A stretch of DNA of 64,000 bases, from positions 17,183,001 through 17,247,000 of the forward strand of contig NC_073361.2 in NCBI RefSeq assembly GCF_027580225.2, given 5' to 3'. The position numbers and the translations under genes were made by a program. Positions within the stretch are counted from its first letter, which is position 1; each line of letters opens with the position of its first letter. This stretch comes from Misgurnus anguillicaudatus (taxonomy: Eukaryota; Chordata; Actinopteri; Cypriniformes; Cobitidae). Under the pieces are notes generated by a model, which saw nothing but the letters and a program-made list of their open reading frames with translations, was not told the DNA's origin and searched no databases. Shown here in pieces: positions 22,393 through 33,501 of the stretch.

Positions 22393-23860
22393 TTCAAGCA
22401 TTGTACAAAAGTAAACAAAAATGTCTCAAATTAAAATAATTCAAATACATGCTGTACATTTTTTGGTTCATTTGATGGTTTCATGATCTCAGCAGTCAAT
22501 AATTAATTTAATAGCTTTAATATGCCCTAGAGCAAAAATCCACCACAGAAACACATTGCGGTCGGCACAAACCATGTTTATCCTCGCTGCAAATCAGGTC
22601 ATATTTAATGTAGTCTGAATTGTATATACTCTGAATCTCGCTTGTGGTTTTCGAGGTCTTCTGCGTTAATGCCTTTTTCCCGGTGACTGTGACCCAATCA
22701 AAACAGATCTATGACTCACCAAACTCAGCTGTGAACAGACCGCATGTCTTCCCGAGGTCTTTGAAAGAAACTCAGGACTGTCCTTGTGATTATTTTTTAA
22801 ACATAATTCTGAAAATCAATTCCAGTTCATCTCCGTGTGCTGCCGAGCCGTTCAAGCATTATCCCACAACAGGCGCTGTACAGCGCAATCATCAATTGTT
22901 TTTAATCGAATGATCGATTTGTTTTCGTAACGAGAGCGTGTATATGATTATATCAGCTGGAGGTCAGCAGGATGATCATTTCGCCATTCGACGGCTGATG
23001 AATAACAAGAAGAGAGTTTGCCATTTGCGTTTCAATTAGACCCCTCTAACGGCAAGCTTCGATAATTAAATCAGAGTTAATTTTCACAATCCCTAAAATA
23101 GCCCCCACATTACATCGCCTGTGCCTCCAGAGAGACACATAGCTTATGTTGAAGCATTAGGTATAATTAGGCACTATTAATTTGGATTATGAAGAGCACC
23201 CTTGTCTTTTTGGAGTTAATTGAGATGATGTGGTTGCAGCCATGGTCGGCTCAAGAAACATTCACCATCGGTTTCTTTCTTGGCACTATGGCAACAATCT
23301 ATTGACCTTTGTACAATGCAATGACCACATCTGCGAGAAGTAAAAGTAAATAGATGAAAAAATATTTTTAAGATGTTTTTTCAGGATTTTTACCATAATG
23401 GTCTGTCATTTAGGACAGAGTTATATGTTCCAGCTGCCCATATAAAAGCTACTTAAGTGGTTTTATTCATTTGTAAATATGACAATTGAACAGACTCCAC
23501 CTCTGGCGTATTTTATTGTTAAAATGTCAATCAAACAGCAGTTGGTGACTTTTTCAAACCTGTGAAAGAAAGTGTTAACCTGTTATAAAAATCAAATTGC
23601 CTTCACACCATGTCAGTACAGTTCCTTTTACTTCTGTTGCTTTGCCAATTGGTTTGTTTTGATATACAGCAGGGGTTCCTGTAAGTACTTTACTTCAAGT
23701 ACACTCTGCAATTTAAGTCCATAAAAAATAAATCACAAAATTTGCATGATTTCCTGGTGCATGTTATTCCAAATTGTTATTTTCACATCCTCTATTAATA
23801 AAAAGCCTTCAAAATGTATAATATACACAGTAATAACGATATATGTTTAACTTTTTTCTT
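22393..23860. other. unique intronic stretch, possible conserved non-coding sequence
   Basis: No repeat termini, microsatellite or exon recognised. 22900-23280 has balanced composition with homeodomain-like ATTA/TAAT cores ('gcactattaatttggattat', 'ggagttaattgag'), the look of a vertebrate enhancer. This is inference. Confidence 0.35.
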
Positions 23861-23869
23861 TCTTTAAAG

Positions 23870-24935
23870 GCAGGATAGGCAGGAATTATCTAAAAACCTT
23901 TTTTTTACAAATTTGTTTAAACTGCCTTTATATTCCAATACATAAGTAAAATGTAAGTACTCTGAAAAAGAGAGTATAAAACTCGAGTGTCTCTAGACCT
24001 CTCATGACTGTTTTAAACACAGCTCATTTTTCCATTCACTACACCCCCTCCCTTTTGGGTTTCTACTAAAGCCACGCCCCCAAAGCACATGAACGCGTGA
24101 CGCTGACCGGTTCTGCTGGGAGCAGCATTAACCTCAGACGAGCGGAGAGGAAGAAGCGCAGTGCATGTAGTAACATCATGTCACAATCACATGTAATAAT
24201 AAACCTAACTTTATCACTATGAATATAAACAAATAGGATGGCATTTAGTACTCACTATTAAGCCAGTGTTTTGCATGTAAGAGTTTCCGTGATGAAAGCA
24301 TTGTTGACTCTGATGAGGACTACACTCACAATACCGCTACCGCATCGTCGACTCGACGATATTTACTCTCGTTTGGTTTCTTCGTTTATTTCTTTTTTTG
24401 CCTCGTTTGCCTTCGCTGACTGGATATGCAGGTACTGTGAGTTCTGAATGCTCTTTCTCTGCAATACTTTTGCTCTTCCTAGAGTGCCTCGTGCACGTTC
24501 ATATCAATCGGTGTGCGCATGTGTGGGCAGATCCCATAGCAACAGGGGTGGTAGCCATGGTCGCGAGAGAGAGTGATAGTCGCGCAAGCCAATCATTTGT
24601 TCTGTCCCAAATGGAAATAATTAGCTGTGTTTAAAACAGTCGTGAGAGGTCTACAGACACTCGAGTTTTATACGTGCCTGAAGAACCATGGGAGGATAAC
24701 GGGACAGTTTGATTCTTTACAGAGAACCGTTGCACCCCTAGTAGGGATCAAACGCGCTCTGTAGAACAGTTTGTCCATTTAGGGCTACCCGCAGTGTATG
24801 TAGATAAAAATGGCTCATTGTAAGGTAATAAAAACAATATAGTTCATTATGTAAGGTCTTTATTCACCACTGATAATATAGTTATTATATTGCATTTCTG
24901 TGAAGAGATAAAAGTCCCACATTGCACCTTTATGC
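23870..24935. repeat. inverted-arm repeat region
   Basis: A block at about 23972-24030 ('aaaactcgagtgtctctaga' ... 'gttttaaacacag') is inverted at 24628-24672 ('gtttaaaacag ... agacactcgagttttata'). The right part, 24748-24935, matches the AAAGGTGCA family at 50607-51685 ('acgcgctctgtagaacagtt', 'gtaaggtctttattcaccac'). It is probably two overlapping old elements; boundaries uncertain. Confidence 0.5.
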
Positions 24936-24941
24936 TGCGTT

Positions 24942-25690
24942 TACACCAACCACGTTTGAGGCGTCAAAATCGCGCCTAGTTTGCTGCTTGAACAGTTTGA
25001 ATGCATTTGTGCGTCTAGAGCGAAGTAGACGCACGGAAAAAGCAAGCATTTGATGCGCGTCAGGGCAAAATCCGCTTCTTGTGGAGGTGCAAGTGCTATG
25101 CAGTTGTCTGTTTGCAAGATGACTGATGTTGATTGTGCATTTATCGAGAAAGTTACCGGTTTGTATTTGGTAACCTTACTTATAGGGGGAAATTAAATGG
25201 TGCGGGTCGATAAACGTCAGGTGACTCAAAAGGTTGCCAATGTCCTCACTGACACTCTTCCAAGCGAGGTCCTTTTTATTCCTGTCTCTATAGAAATAAG
25301 AACTTGTGTCGTATAGCTCCGGTGACTGCTTACGGACAATATCAAGTGTTCCTTCAGATTGAATGAGTGACTCCGGGCGGGGCTGCCGCCACAGCAGCAA
25401 GCAGGCTCCTGATTGGCTAACGTGGCGCGAAATTCCGCCAAAGTTCAAATTTTTCAACTCGGGCGTCAGTCGCAAATTTGCGTCGAACACAAAATGCACA
25501 GAATGCACAAAAAGCACTATTCGCGCCTCCGCGCCAGATGCTCAATTCGAACTAGACGTGCGAATGAGGCGGAATCGCATCTTCTGTGCCGCCCCAAACG
25601 CCTCATTCGCGCCGCGAGACCTCCAGACATGCGTCAACGCGTCTTCAAATGGACTTACCATTGAAATTACTCATGCTTCACGCCTCTACC
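24942..25690. repeat. GC-richer interspersed repeat (GCTGCGTTTACACC start)
   Basis: Starts 'gctgcgtttacaccaaccac' and has 'gcctcattcgcgccgcgaga' and 'acgcgtc...' blocks near its right side that resemble the complement of 'gaggcgtcaaaatcgcgcc'. A 170-codon plus frame (25363-25875) and a minus frame (25176-25517) cross it, but neither resembles a known protein and both run through repeat boundaries. Confidence 0.45.
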
Positions 25691-25761
25691 TACTTAAATG
25701 TCCTAAAATAAGGCCTAGTCCTGGATTAATCTTACCATGCCTGGGAAACCACCCCTTAATG

Positions 25762-25954
25762 CAGGGGTGGGCAATTCTGGTCCTGGAGGGCCACAGTCCG
25801 GTTGAGTTTAGCTCCAACCCTAATCAAGCACATCTGAAAAATCTAATCAAAGTTTTTAGTATCACTTGCAAATGAAGTTCAGGTGTGCTTGATTAGGGTT
25901 GGAGCTAAACTCTGCAGGACTGTGGCCCTACAGGACCAGAATTGCCCACCCCTG
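25762..25954. mobile_element. hAT-like MITE (CAGGGGTGGGCAA ends)
   Basis: The ends CAGGGGTGGGCAATTCTGG and the complement CAGGGGTGGGCAATTCTGG are perfect inverses. The octamer CCTTAATG is duplicated (25754-25761 and 25955-25962). A second copy is at 50771-50938. It is 193 bp and located about 230 bp before a dok6 exon. Confidence 0.9.
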
Positions 25955-26188
25955 CCTTAATGTATAATTCTTTGAAAACCTCAAATTTGATCAATTCAAC
26001 TGCTATTGCCTGTAGCTTAAAATTAGACAGCATGCATTCCTACTTATTTAGACAGCCTGAGCCTTTCATTTTGCGGATTGTAATTAGTAGTAATGTTATT
26101 TCATCTAGCATTGACGTTTCCATCGCAATGGCACCATCACCCATGTGAACCCCTGGTTTGCATATGACTGTCGATTCACATATTTCAG

Positions 26189-26378
26189 AGAGATTTAACG
26201 TCTATTTGATGCCGACTCCAAACCTGGACATCTACGGAGAGTGCACGATGCAGATCACTCATGAGAACATCTACCTGTGGGACATCCATAACGCCAGAGT
26301 CAAGCTGGTGATGTGGCCGCTCAACTCCCTCAGAAGATACGGCAGAGACTCGACATGGTTCACGTTCGAATCCGGGAG
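26189..26378 (+). CDS. dok6: dok6 coding exon (PTB domain core)
   Basis: The exon is 190 bp, with acceptor 'catatttcag' and donor GTATGC. It reads (E)[18 protein letters not shown], then [24 protein letters not shown], then [16 protein letters not shown], with two bases of Arg left. This is the front of the IRS-type PTB domain, which binds phosphotyrosine motifs on activated receptors. The basic R-R-Y-G-R-D block and the F-E-S-G-R end are invariant family features. It is almost identical to human DOK6; A-R-V for A-K-V and P-L-N for P-L-S are the only changes noted. No stop or frameshift. Confidence 0.97.
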
Positions 26379-26584
26379 GTATGCTTTCATCCCGATTGTG
26401 CTGTTTAGCTATCGATTAGCTGATGTAGGTGCTCAACGTTTAACATATGCTGTCACTTTCACAGCAGGCCGTTAAAGTAGTCCATTATTGTTCAGCCTAT
26501 TACGACAAGAGCGCGAGTACGCCGGGAACAAAAGAAGGCAATAATTGCTTAACGGCTGTGTGTGTGTGTGTTGTGCTCTTACAG

Positions 26585-26723
26585 GATGTGTGATACAGGA
26601 GAGGGCTTGTTCACATTTCAGACCCGAGAGGGTGAGATGATCTATCAGAGAGTTCATTCTGCTACGCTGTCCATCGCTGAACAGCATGAACGCATGATGT
26701 TGGAGATGGAGAAGAGCACACAG
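26585..26723 (+). CDS. dok6: dok6 coding exon (PTB domain C-terminal part)
   Basis: The exon is 139 bp, with acceptor 'gtgtgttgtgctcttacag' and donor GTATAT, after the shortest intron of the gene (206 bp). One base completes Arg, then it reads [22 protein letters not shown], then [21 protein letters not shown], ending in phase 0 after Gln. It holds the last strand and the C-terminal helix of the PTB domain, which packs against the bound peptide, and leads into the tail. E-K-S-T-Q at the end replaces the human linker, and the few extra human linker residues are absent. Confidence 0.97.
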
Positions 26724-27178
26724 GTATATGGTTAATCTACATATCATAAAAATTCTATAGTAGGACGATATACCACATATTTTATAATCATCTGATTTAT
26801 CCAAAAGTGTTGGTACAGGCATATTTCATAAATTTACAATCTTGCTTAAAGCGATACTCCATCTAAATGTAAAAATGACCCCATGATTTACTCACCCTCA
26901 AGCAATCCGAGATACACATCTCTACACGTCTATCATCTTTCAGGTACACATTTGGAGTTATTTTATTAAATGCCTTTACTTTTTCCAGCTTAGAATGGTG
27001 GAAAACAGGGATCAGGGAACAACTTCCAATTTTGAAGCCCAAAAAAGTGCATCCATCCTTCACAGAATTAACTCTTTCCCAGCCATTGGTGAGTTATCTC
27101 GTCAATTAAGAGAAAACGCTTCCCTGCCAATGACGAGTTTTTATGGATATGGCAATCCATATTTCCGCTATTATCCAT

Positions 27179-28488
27179 TAGGGGTGTCACGATTCTACAA
27201 ATCCTCGATTCGATTACATTTTCGATTCTAAAGTCACGATTCGATTCGATTCTCGATTTTTACTTTCTTTTTTTAAACAGGTTGCTATACCATTTTTAGA
27301 TTAGACTTTTATAAAATATAATATCTGACCTTAAACCCGGAGATGCCCTGCCATGTTAGTCGTGCTGCCAGTGGAAAAATATGGTACACGCACATACCTG
27401 ATAAAACGAAACTTCCAGTCAGATGAACATTCCTGTCAATACTTTGCACCTTAAAAATGCGCTTTTATTACCGTCAGACGAGATTGTGAGACTACACCCC
27501 AATGAGTCATGTTTAAATGCTGTTTTCATAACTCTTTAGCAACTGAAATAAGTTGTTGTGAAACTTAAACTGATTAAACAGTTCAGAGAAATGGCTGGTC
27601 CTGTCACAGACGCCGCTCTGCTGTGCACGCATGCTCTGATTGAGGTCAGCTGAAGGCAGGAGGCGCTGTTTTTTGTTTCCCCATGTAAAGAGCAGCTCGC
27701 GTGGTGTCTCCTGAATCTGCCATGCTATCTTTTAACTGGCTGTAGCTAGCCAAGTTAGAGGAGGTTGACTCGCAGCACTCAACACGTGTTTTTTTTTTCG
27801 CTTGGCAAGCAGACCAGACGTGACATGGGGCGTGGCAGCATTGACGATTAAATTTTTTAATTCGAAGTTCGAGGTTGTGACCTAATTTCGATCGATTTAA
27901 AATCAAAATCTTGACACCCTTAAGGCTGTGGTATACTTTTTTCACGTCCGCACAGCTTTCCAAGTAAACTCCCCGCGGATACACGCGGATGGCTGCGTTG
28001 GACACGTATACGCAATACAAATAATTTCTTATTCAAATTATTACTCTACCAGGCTATCAGTGCAGCACTGATGTGCAACATTTACAGTACTTTAAAAAAA
28101 TAGGATAGATGAAGAAAAGTAGCGGATCCACCACTGCAAACAAGGTTTATAACAAACAACAATAAAACAAAGAAAAGGAATCAAACATTATGGTGACAAA
28201 AATGCTCCACAGCTTTCTGTTTTTGGAAGAAGTGAAAATAAAAGAAGAAAAGACGATGGTCTGTGTGCAAATGTTGTCTATTGCCTTTAGGTTATTGTTT
28301 ATAGTGTAGTGTCCTGTCTCAACATTTTCACACACATGCGCTGTCGTACGCGGACTGTCCGCGCGATCTCAAATTTTAGGCAGCACGCGGACGGTGCGCG
28401 CGGATGGCCGCGGACCCTCCTGATGACGAAAATGACGTCATGCAGACGGCGCGCATATGCGGACGTCCCTAGTATACTTCCAGCTTTA
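27179..28488. mobile_element. hAT-like element (TAAGGCTGTGGTATACT ends), interrupted
   Basis: The octamer TTATCCAT occurs at 27171-27178 and 28489-28496, exactly bounding this block. The body after the inner insertion begins TAAGGCTGTGGTATACTT, and the right end is the complement of TAAAGCTGGAAGTATACT. The left TA is separated from its body by the inner insertion at 27181-27920. Frames inside (28309-28674) are not genes. Confidence 0.75.
27181..27920. mobile_element. innermost element (GGGGTGTCACGATT ends)
   Basis: It begins GGGGTGTCACGATT and ends with the complement of AGGGTGTCAAGATT, between TA dinucleotides, and contains the subterminal 'attcgattcgattctcgatt' and 'tttcgatcgattt' blocks. 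It is 740 bp, placed two bases into the host element. The minus frame at 27646-28020 has no recognised domain and crosses the right boundary. Confidence 0.75.
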
Positions 28489-29181
28489 TTATCCATCAGG
28501 TGGCGCTCCTACACATCTTATAAAACACGGAAGCATCCAATAAGGTCAAAAACAGTTAAACTCCGTGTATGTTTTGATTATCCCTCTCAAAGTCCTTTAC
28601 AAAATTGCAATTATCTCAGCTTTTTGCTCAAAATTTTGAATTTTTTAAGAAACCTACCCATATTTGAGAGATAATAAAAAGAGAAGAAATAAAGAAATGA
28701 TGTAACTTTTGTTGTTTGAAAGCAGAGGGTCTGTTCTTTCATTTGATATATTGTATGTTTATATATTTAAAGAAGAACATTTTCTGGAAGACATTCAACT
28801 TTTGTGAAAATCAGAAAAATGCTGGCACTGGCTGGCAACTTAAAAAAAAAAAACGGCTGGTGGCGAAAGAGTTAATAGTCTTTTGCGGGTAATCGGTGCA
28901 AATTTTTAAGAAAAATATCCATATTTCAAACTATCTTGAACTCACGCAATTCACGAGAGTCACTGCACAACGTACCCATGGCAACAAACGCTAAGTTCAA
29001 GATGGGCCGTTACTGAAAGCTAGTTATTAGACTTTATAAAGTTTGAAATATGGATATTTTTCATACAAAATCACATCGATTACCCGCAGAACACCTTTAT
29101 TTACCCATTGGAGCTGTGTGGATTATCTCTGTGAAGGATGAATGCACATTTTTGGGGTTTAAAGTCCACTTAAGGACATTT

Positions 29182-29434
29182 GGTTGCACTTTACAATAAA
29201 GTTCATTAGTTAACATTAGTTAATGTATTACTTAACATGAACAAACCCTGAGCAATACATTTGTTACAGTATTTATTAATCTTTGTTAGTTCACAATGCA
29301 TTAACTAATGGTGACAAGATTTTAATAACGTATTAGTAATTGTTAAGATGAATAAATGCTGTAAAAGTGCAGTTCATTATTAGTTCATGTTAACTAATGT
29401 AGTTAACTAAGGAACCTTATTGTAATGTGTTACC
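29182..29434. mobile_element. MITE (GGTTGCACTTTACAATAA ends)
   Basis: The left end GGTTGCACTTTACAATAAAG and the right end (complement GGTAACACATTACAATAAGG) are inverted, with 'cattagttaacattagttaa' inside. Flanks GGACATTT and AAACATTT match at six of eight bases, suggesting a decayed hAT duplication. Confidence 0.7.
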
Positions 29435-29552
29435 AAACATTTATTAAAATAACTCAAAATGTGCTTATCTGAAAGATGATGGACATATGTATAGACATAT
29501 TAGGGTGAGTAAACCATGGGGTAATTGTAATATTTGGCTAGAGTATCTTTAA

Positions 29553-30180
29553 GGTGTGTGAAAAAAAAAAATCCCACTTTGTTTCAAATTGCCATACACC
29601 GCATTTTAACACTATTATACTTGCTGTGATTATGAGCCTACCGGTAATTGCGTTATTTTGATCAAAGTATTGTGTTTACATGAGATGAAGTGTAATCGCA
29701 ATATATCCGAAATCTCATTATAATTAGATTACGAGGGTGAATGTAAACGTAGTCTTAAATTATGACTTTTTGCCATTTCTATTATCAACATTTGTTGATT
29801 GAAAGCAAATCTTTTTTGATTCATGTGTTTTAGCTTTGAACTATTTAAAGTGCTCTTCAGTAAAAGGCCGATGAGACTTGGCCATATGGCCCTCCCCTCA
29901 GATCTCAACACCTGCAAAACTGCTGCTTGTTCTGAAATCCAGCTAGAGTCTCATTAATAGTCTTATTTGTTAGCTTTTACAAAATGCCATGATTAATAGT
30001 ACCGCCACGCTTCCTTATAAAAGGCCCTAACGACCTCACACTCCACCTGTCAAGTATAATGATCAAAACAGCCTAATAGAGGGGTGCTGTTTATTATTAT
30101 GGGGCTTGGTCTCAGTGTAAGCCCCATCTGACTGGAAATATAACCATTGTAACCCAATGATTTTCCGCTCTGCCTCACAG
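29553..30180. other. unique intronic stretch next to a dok6 exon
   Basis: No transposon ends found. 29930-30130 is non-repetitive with balanced composition and lies within 250 bp of the next exon. It may include splicing or enhancer sequence, but nothing specific can be named. Confidence 0.3.
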
Positions 30181-30289
30181 ACTCTTTCAAACGAGAGCAC
30201 ATTAACAAAGTCGATATCTCTCCCGCGAAGCGCTTACTGGCACCACATCACGCGTCAGAACAGCGTGGGAGACATCTGCAATTACCAAG
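30181..30289 (+). CDS. dok6: dok6 coding exon (proximal C-terminal tail)
   Basis: The exon is 109 bp, with acceptor 'ccgctctgcctcacag' and consensus donor GTGAGA. It reads T-L-S-N-E-S-T-L-T-K-S-I-S-L-P-R-S-A-Y-W, then H-H-I-T-R-Q-N-S-V-G-D-I-C-N-Y-Q, leaving one base. The S-I-S-L-P-R-S-A-Y-W-H-H-I-T-R-Q block is the hallmark of the DOK4/5/6 tail immediately after the PTB domain and matches human DOK6 almost perfectly. It contains Ser and Tyr residues that could be phosphorylated. D-I-C-N-Y-Q replaces the human E-I-Y-S-L-Q, so the tyrosine is shifted. Confidence 0.96.
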
Positions 30290-30769
30290 GTGAGACAGAG
30301 CTCCTTCCCACTCCACAGCTCACTGAAAGCACCATCTTTAAACATCTATAGTACTTAAATAGGTGACGATTTCATCTCGGGCTCCACGGAGTACTTATAT
30401 AAATTGGCGAACGACTCCTCCCGTCGCCTGGATTTAACATTGATGTCTGGTACATCAATGCAGCAATCCACATTGAGCACTGATATGCCAGCACATCTGT
30501 TGTGCATATATCAGCATTATACTGTATGTTCATTTATATCTTGCTGGCAGTGAGGGTAAAGTGGTTTGAATGTGATGCTGCATTAGACTAACAAAAAATC
30601 TGACTGTTGGATTGAATTCAATACTTTAAGTAAACGTGAATTAAGCACTGAAGGTTTCCATAGTGATCATGTATTAGCTGTGTTCTGCATAGGGAGCTGA
30701 TTTGCATAAAGTAGCTGATGAGTACTGAGTTATGTAATTAAAACAATCGTAACCAGACTGTATTTGTAT

Positions 30770-31229
30770 TAGGGCTGGGTATCGATTCAGATGTTTCAGA
30801 TCGATTCGTTTTCGATTCACAAGCTATCAAATCGATTCTCCTTTTGATTTTTATGCTTGATTCTCGATTCGACTCAATGAATATTGATTTAACACAAATA
30901 CTAGGCTATATTTATAAAAAAGAACAGTGAGTTTAAGAGCCACAAACCTGTATATTAAACTCTTTTATTTTAGGTACACTTGGGTACATTAAAACAGAAC
31001 CCATCTCTAATTTTCAAATGCATACAATTATGTTAAATACAATACAATTTTGATGCAAGATGAAAAATCTATGCTGAAAAAAGTCAGAAGAGTTGCATTC
31101 CTTGATCAAACAGGATCAGGTTATTTCATAAAAAAAATCGATTTGTGGCCTTTGAGAATCGATTTAGAATCGACCACGTTTAAAAAAAAAAACGATTAAT
31201 TGAAAAATAGATTTTTTTGCCCAGCCCTA
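30770..31229. mobile_element. hAT-like element (TAGGGCTGGG ends)
   Basis: The ends TAGGGCTGGGTATCGATT and TTTTTGCCCAGCCCTA are inverted. The octamer ATTTGTAT is duplicated (30762-30769 and 31230-31237). Subterminal 'atcgattc/gaatcgat' repeats are typical of this fish element type. It is 460 bp and non-coding. Confidence 0.87.
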
Positions 31230-31289
31230 ATTTGTATATTGTTTTCCATTTACCAACAATAAATTTATGCTTCGTCTCGCTTATGTTAT

Positions 31290-32165
31290 CAGTAAAATAT
31301 ATTTTACGCCTGGGAAGGGCTTTTAGCCAATCAGATTCGAGAACCAGAAAGAACTGTTCAGTTATTCCGCTTATACCACAGTCATTGCTAAGAAATTGGT
31401 CTGGTGATTATTTTAAAGGGACACTCCACTTTTTTGAAAATATGCTCATTTCCGGCTCCCCTAGAGTTAAACATTTGATTTTTACCATTTTGGAATCCAT
31501 TCAGCCGATCTCCGGGTGTGGCGCTACCACTTTTGGCATGGCTTGGCATAATCCATTGGATCTGATTGGACCAGTGGCATCGCGCTAAAAATAACCAAAG
31601 AGTTTCAATATTTTTAAACTTGACTCTACTGTAGTTACATCGTATACTAAGGCCGACAGAAAATTAAAAGTTGTGATTTTCAAGGCAGATATGTCTAGGA
31701 ACTATACTCTTATTCTGGCATAATAATCAAGGACTTTGCTGCTGTAACATGGCGGCAGGCGGCACAATGATATTACGCACTGCCCGAAAATAGTCCCCTG
31801 CTATTGAAATATACTAAGGGGGCTATTTTTGTCTGCTGCGTTAAGTTTTAAATAGGAAAAATATTGAAACTCTTTGGTTATTTTTGAGCGTGATGCTAAT
31901 GGTCTTATCAGATACAATGGATTATGCTAAGCTATGCTAAAAGTGGTACCGCCAAACCCGGAGATCGGCTGAATGGATTCCAAAATGGTAAGAATCAAAT
32001 GTTTAACTCTAGGGGAGCTGGAAAATGAGCATATTTTCCAAAAAAAGTGGAGTGTCGCTTAAGACATTTGACAAGTCAGGTGTGCGTTTATAGTATGCAT
32101 TCTCGTGAAACATTTCTTAACCAATTAGAATGAAGCATTCGACAGTCCCGTGGTCATTACATCAC
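31290..32165. mobile_element. ATTCCGCTTATACCAC-type repeat interrupted by another element
   Basis: 31290-31412 and 32063-32165 are the two parts of one repeat. They match the order of blocks in 35283-35550 ('ttattccgcttataccac', 'catttgaaaagttaggtatg', 'catgaaacatttcgtaacca'). The block 31413-32062 interrupts it. Confidence 0.65.
31413..32062. mobile_element. long inverted-repeat element (TTAAAGGGACACTCCA ends)
   Basis: The first 140 bp and last 140 bp are inverted copies ('gggacactccacttttttga', 'ccctagagttaaacatttga', 'accattttggaatccattca', 'ctccgggt'). The arms would form a strong hairpin in RNA. A related partial copy lies at 58450-58825. It is non-coding, with the frame at 31217-31588 running across its left end. 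Confidence 0.8.
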
Positions 32166-32169
32166 TAAT

Positions 32170-32819
32170 CAGTGAAGTAATGTTTTGAGGCTACTCTGCA
32201 GTTGATGTATCTTCCTCTGAGGCAGTCGGCCTTAAAACCTGTATCTCATTCATCATTGTGGCATTCCCATTGTTGAGATGTTAGCCTGATATAGTGAATG
32301 TTTCCCCTCTCATCAGCTTCCCTCAGAAATACAAATTCAGCAAAACGCTGCTTTCTTTCAATGAATAAATTGAGTGCATCACCATTTTGAAGGACGCTGT
32401 GTTTGGGTTTTGTCGAGTCATTGAGAGCTTGTGCTTTCGGAGAGAGCAAATTGTAAAGTATACAAAGATCGTTGCTGCGCAGTAGCGTGCTCTTTACTGT
32501 TTGTGCTGAATGAGAATTTTGCCACCTGCTGTAAATACAGCACAGCATAAAATGCTTTGCATTCGAGCATGCATATAAGCAACCTACTGTACAGTAATAT
32601 CCTGCTCATGTTGTTCAGGTTTAACATTTACACCTAAATGATCCATTTGGAAAAATCATTACTTTCATATCTCTTCAAGAAACGGTATTTAAGTAATAAA
32701 CAGTAAAAATAAGCAGTATACTGTATTATTATTTTGAGATATTTGTGCACTATGTACATGTTAAAAATGTATTAAAATGTTTAAATTTAAGGCTGTGTTT
32801 GAAGCGTCTGAAACTCTTA
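32170..32819. other. unassigned intronic stretch
   Basis: A minus-strand frame of 100 codons (32246-32548) is the longest here. It has no recognised domain, splice pattern or homologue I can name. I consider it chance. Confidence 0.3.
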
Positions 32820-32982
32820 CACTGTAAAAAAGCAGCATGAAGTTAAAACAATTTGGTTTTGCCAAGTCAATTAAACTTACTAGTTTTGACTTGTCAAATC
32901 AACTTAATTTGTTAAGTTAAAGTAAACAATTTCAATTTGTTTTTATAATTTATGTCAAGTTATCACCTCATTTTTTACAGTG
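32820..32982. mobile_element. CACTGTAAAAA palindromic MITE
   Basis: Starts CACTGTAAAAAAGCAGCATG and ends 'ttttttacagtg'. The interior carries 'aattaaacttactagttttg' and 'caaatcaacttaatttgtta', the 'aagttaaatcaactt' hallmark of this family. It is 163 bp. Confidence 0.75.
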
Positions 32983-33501
32983 TTGATGAAAATAGACTAA
33001 ATATTTGCCATGCCAATATTTATGTGATATAAATGAAAGTAAATGTCTTTCAGTAACACACTTTAAAAGAAGGTTTCTTCTCATATTGATGTACAGTATG
33101 CTGTAATTGAAATGCCATACCGTACAATGATATATCTCTACTTTTTATTAGATTAATTTGACCGCTGTTTATTTTTCAAGTTAATAGCCAAATGTGACGG
33201 GAAACAACATGACTTCCTGTATATATTTTTTTAATGATTAAATTACATCTGAAAATGATGACGTTAATTTAGTCACAAAGTGACAACTAAAATATAGAAA
33301 CACAATTGTCAGTCTGTGTTTGGTGCGAGATGAATTTGTCAGCAGGTGTGGATTTGCTGACTCATATGTACACTATAATATGAGTCATATTCATGTTATA
33401 AATGGATCACCTCATCACACCTCCTTCCTTCTCTAACACAGGACACACAATTAATTAATGCTTCTGTTATATAAAAGCTTTATGACCTTTAGAGTGTGAT
33501 T

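Larger units (their letters stand above)
27068..28875. mobile_element. TTAACTC-ended element, copy 2, interrupted
   Basis: The ends TTAACTCTTTCCCAGCCA and the complement TTAACTCTTTCGCCACCAGC are the same family as 2693-3214. A related block 'tgacgagtttttatggatat' follows the left end. The interior is interrupted by 27179-28488. It is the second level of the nest. Confidence 0.7.
26845..29552. mobile_element. outermost element of a four-level nest (TTAAAG..TACTC ends)
   Basis: The left end 'ttaaagcgatactcc' is the approximate complement of the right end 'gagtatctttaag'. Further inverted matches are 'tgaccccatgatttactcac' with 'gtgagtaaaccatggggta', and 'gtgcatccatccttcacag' with 'ctgtgaaggatgaatgcac'. 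The middle is occupied by 27068-28875, itself interrupted. The right arm also carries 29182-29434 and an inverted pair at about 28877-28960 and 29030-29095. No coding capacity. Confidence 0.7.

Noticed and set aside
25363..25875. 170-codon plus-strand frame
   Set aside because: Runs from one repeat into the neighbouring MITE (25762-25954), so it crosses independent insertions and cannot be an ancestral gene.
9734..30289. Identity as dok5 or dok4
   Set aside because: [29 protein letters not shown] and S-I-S-L-P-R-S-A-Y-W-H-H fit DOK6; DOK5 differs at many of these positions, and cd226 is the DOK6 neighbour.
32246..32548. 100-codon minus-strand frame in the large dok6 intron
   Set aside because: No family resemblance or splice context; consistent with chance.
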